A stretch of 64,000 bases of DNA from Stenotrophomonas maltophilia (GTDB taxonomy: Bacteria; Pseudomonadota; Gammaproteobacteria; Xanthomonadales; Xanthomonadaceae). The stretch is from positions 1,310,085 to 1,374,084 of the forward strand of contig DEVL01000003.1 in NCBI GenBank assembly GCA_002363385.1, read 5' to 3'. The translations under genes and the position numbers were made by a program. The notes beneath the pieces were generated by a model, which did not search any database, had not been told where the DNA came from, and was given only the letters and a program-made list of their open reading frames with translations. Below are positions 61,992 through 64,000 of this stretch, one piece after another (the first letter of the stretch is position 1; each line of letters starts with the position of its first letter).

Positions 61992-62752
61992 GGGCGGCGG
62001 TCCTCCAGCGGTGCACGGATGCCGGCGGTGACCCAGGCCTTGCCGGCCTCGCGCAGCAGGTTGTCGGCGCGGGCCTTGGCCAGCAGCGAGCCGGCGAACC
62101 ACAGCTTGGTGCCGATCACCATCAGCCACAGCGGCAGCGCCATGCTGGCATCCAGCGTGGATTCGCCGAACAGGCGGATGGTCTGGCCCTGGTGCAGGCT
62201 GCCCCACCATTCAACGGAATAGCGGATCACCGGCAGCAGGCTCACCCCGACGATGGCCAGCAGGCCGGCCGCGCGCGCGGCACTGCGGCGGTCCTCGATG
62301 GCGTAGTACAGGCCGATCACGCCCAGATACAGGAGCAGCAGGATCAGCTCGGTGGTCATGCGCGGGTCCCAGTCCCACCAAGTGCCCCAGGTCGGTTTGC
62401 CCCAGATGCTGCCGGTCAGCAGAGTGATCAGGGTGAAGCCGGCACCGAGCGGGGCGCAGGCCATCGCCAGGATTTCACAGGTCTTGATCCGCCAGATCAG
62501 CGCGATCGCCGCGTACAGCGCCATCAGCGCGAACACGAACAGACTCATCCACGCGCTGGGCACATGGATGTAGAGAATGCGGAAGCTGTCCAGCTGCTTG
62601 GAATCGGCCGGTACCACCGCCAGTGCCTGCCAGATGCCGATAAGCAGCACCGGCACTGCCGCCAGGTAGAACACCCGCGACCAGCGCGCGGCAAAGCGGT
62701 CGAAGGTGGGCGGCGAACCGAGTTGGTGGAACCAGCGGACGATCGGGTGCAT
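61988..62752 (-). CDS. ccmC: Heme exporter subunit CcmC
   Basis: A 254-residue membrane protein with six helices and the WWD motif in KPTWGTWWDWDPRMT. It loads heme onto CcmE. The start at 62752 (MHPIVRWFHQ) is chosen over the open frame from 62851. The 123-bp gap to ccmB holds no gene. Confidence 0.96.
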   Translation of the reverse strand: MHPIVRWFHQLGSPPTFDRFAARWSRVFYLAAVPVLLIGIWQALAVVPADSKQLDSFRILYIHVPSAWMSLFVFALMALYAAIALIWRIKTCEILAMACAPLGAGFTLITLLTGSIWGKPTWGTWWDWDPRMTTELILLLLYLGVIGLYYAIEDRRSAARAAGLLAIVGVSLLPVIRYSVEWWGSLHQGQTIRLFGESTLDASMALPLWLMVIGTKLWFAGSLLAKARADNLLREAGKAWVTAGIRAPLEDRRP

Positions 62753-62875
62753 GCGGCAGTGGCTATCCAACGAAGGGCGACGATGGAACGGACGTGGAGT
62801 GGCTCGGCAACGGGTGACGCGGATGCAGGTGACGATCACAACGCCGCTCACGCCACCGACAGTACGCCATACCGC

Positions 62876-63571
62876 TCAACTCAGCGAGATGCGGATCGCG
62901 GCGGCTGTCGCCAGCGGGGCCAGCACCAGTGCAATCACCAGTCCGGCGCCCAGCATCAGCAGCGCGCCGATCGGGTCCTGCCCGCGCGCGACCGCCGCCA
63001 CGCTGCCTGCGCCGAACACCAGCACCGGCACATACAGCGGCAGGGCCAGCAGCGCCACGAGAATACCAGAGCGCCGTATGCCGACCGTCAGCGCGGCAAC
63101 CACCCCGCCGATCAGGCTCAGCAAGGGCGTTCCCAGCAGCAACGATGCCAGCAACATCGGCAGCTGGTCATGCGGCAGATGCAGCATTTCTGCCAGCAGC
63201 GGCGAGATCACGATCAGCGGCAGCGCGGTGGTGAGCCAGTGCACCAGCACCCGCACCAGTACCAGCCAGGCCAGCGGCACCGGGGCCAGCAGCCATTGCT
63301 CCAGCGAGCCATCTTCGGCGTCGCTGCGGAACAGCGAATCCATCGCCAACTGGCCGGCCAACAGCACCGACAGCCACATCACCGCCGCGGCCACGCGGGC
63401 CATGGCCTCCGGATCGCGGCCCAGCGCCAGTGCGAACAGCACGACCACCAGCAGCGCGAACAGCACGGGCTGCAGCGCATCGCCGCGGCGGCGCCAGAGC
63501 AGGCGCATGTCGCGGGCCACCAGCGCCCGTGCGGTCTGCCACAGACCCGGCTCGGTCCCTGGCGCGATCAT
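62876..63571 (-). CDS. ccmB: Heme exporter ABC permease CcmB
   Basis: A 231-residue permease with six helices (MRLLWRRRGDALQPVLFALLVV and the DGSLEQWLLAPVPL loop typical of CcmB). It works with CcmA to release holo-CcmE. Its start overlaps the ccmA stop (ATGA). Confidence 0.95.
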   Translation of the reverse strand: MIAPGTEPGLWQTARALVARDMRLLWRRRGDALQPVLFALLVVVLFALALGRDPEAMARVAAAVMWLSVLLAGQLAMDSLFRSDAEDGSLEQWLLAPVPLAWLVLVRVLVHWLTTALPLIVISPLLAEMLHLPHDQLPMLLASLLLGTPLLSLIGGVVAALTVGIRRSGILVALLALPLYVPVLVFGAGSVAAVARGQDPIGALLMLGAGLVIALVLAPLATAAAIRISLS

Positions 63572-64000
63572 GCGGCTTCTCCCAGGGTCAGTAGGCGCGT
63601 ACGCACCGGCGGGGCGGAATAGGCGCCATGAGTGGTGACCAGGGCGGCGCCGCCGCTGCGCAGGTGCGCGGAAATCATGCGGTTCACCAGATTGATGCCG
63701 TCCAGATCCAGATTGGCGTAGGGCTCGTCGAGCAGCCACAGCGGCGCGGGCGAGAGCCAGATGCGGGCCAGCGCCAGGCGCCGCTTCTGCCCGGCCGACA
63801 ACTGCCGCACCAGGGTGTCCTCATGCCCGGCCAGGCCGACGATGGCCAGTGCATTGCCCGGCATCTGGCGCGCGCGGCGGCCGTGCAGGCCGCACAGGAA
63901 ATGCAGGTTCTCCAGCGTGTCCAGGTCCGGCTTCAGTGCGGGCAGGTGGCTCAGGTAGGCCACGTAGTTGGCGCGCTCCTTGTGCCCGGCACGCTTGCCA
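63568..64000 (-). CDS. ccmA: Heme exporter ATP-binding protein CcmA (5' partial)
   Basis: The C-terminal 144 codons of an ABC ATPase are visible. The signature LSAGQKRRLALARIW and Walker B LWLLDEPYANLD, followed by the switch His in LVTTHG, fit CcmA. Walker A lies beyond the right edge; the frame is open to position 64000, so the apparent GTG at 63963 is internal. Confidence 0.94.
   Translation of the reverse strand, partial: GKRAGHKERANYVAYLSHLPALKPDLDTLENLHFLCGLHGRRARQMPGNALAIVGLAGHEDTLVRQLSAGQKRRLALARIWLSPAPLWLLDEPYANLDLDGINLVNRMISAHLRSGGAALVTTHGAYSAPPVRTRLLTLGEAA

Overview
The window is GC-rich, densely coding DNA from a gammaproteobacterium of the family Xanthomonadaceae, most likely Stenotrophomonas. 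The evidence is an arginine cluster using N-acetylornithine carbamoyltransferase and a fused kinase/acetyltransferase ArgB, GTAG-headed palindromic (SMAG/REP-type) repeats between genes, EF-P with Lys34 beside EpmB, and a pgaABCD operon. No insertion sequence, prophage, rRNA or CRISPR array was seen.

Layout. 1-2964: a PhnD-like periplasmic protein coupled to a membrane GGDEF/EAL protein. 2967-4667: epmB and efp, divergent. 4895-8388: mtaD, ubiG, gph and a phytoene-synthase-like gene. 8420-10869 (minus): M23 peptidase, pyrC, yidD. 11142-12413: a DksA-like protein with a very long Lys/Ala/Pro tail, then about 770 bp without genes that holds two copies of a nested palindromic repeat. 13241-16448 (minus): MFS exporter, sufE, cysS. 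16713-17285: an exported protein of unknown function. 17320-28342: the arginine/proline cluster argF'-argG-argE-argB-GNAT-argC-argH, a terminator, then yciI-proB-proA. In front of argF' lie an ARG-box-like palindrome, a 33-codon leader with clustered Arg codons, and mutually exclusive hairpins ending in a terminator, which together have the architecture of an arginine attenuator. 28375-34045 (minus): pgaABCD for poly-N-acetylglucosamine. 34393-35604 (minus): a CynX-type MFS transporter. 36017-46799: a two-partner secretion pair, with a TpsB transporter and a 2992-residue FhaB-like TpsA. 46840-48607: three paralogous Cys-rich lipoproteins and one other exported protein. 48638-48930 (minus): two identical tRNA-Pro(CGG) genes. 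48979-51882 (minus) and 52109-55509 (plus): cydABX facing cydDC across an FNR-type box. 55540-57278 (minus): a cold-shock/DUF1294 protein and a MetX-family acyltransferase. 57352-64000 (minus): ccmABCDEFGHI, with ccmA running off the end.

How it fits together. The arg genes encode the acetylated (acetylcitrulline) route to arginine in pathway-linked order, and proBA follow. pgaABCD and the TPS adhesin are both surface/biofilm systems. Their upstream regions share a 26-bp composite motif joining a CRP/Clp-like half to a GTCA-N6-TGAC palindrome resembling FleQ boxes, which suggests common, possibly c-di-GMP-linked, control. The cyd genes (bd oxidase and its CydDC exporter) and the ccm genes (c-type cytochrome maturation) cover respiration.

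The observations most worth following up are the arginine attenuator, the shared pga/TPS promoter motif, and the lipoprotein family behind the adhesin. All functional statements rest on reading motifs by eye; no database search was possible.
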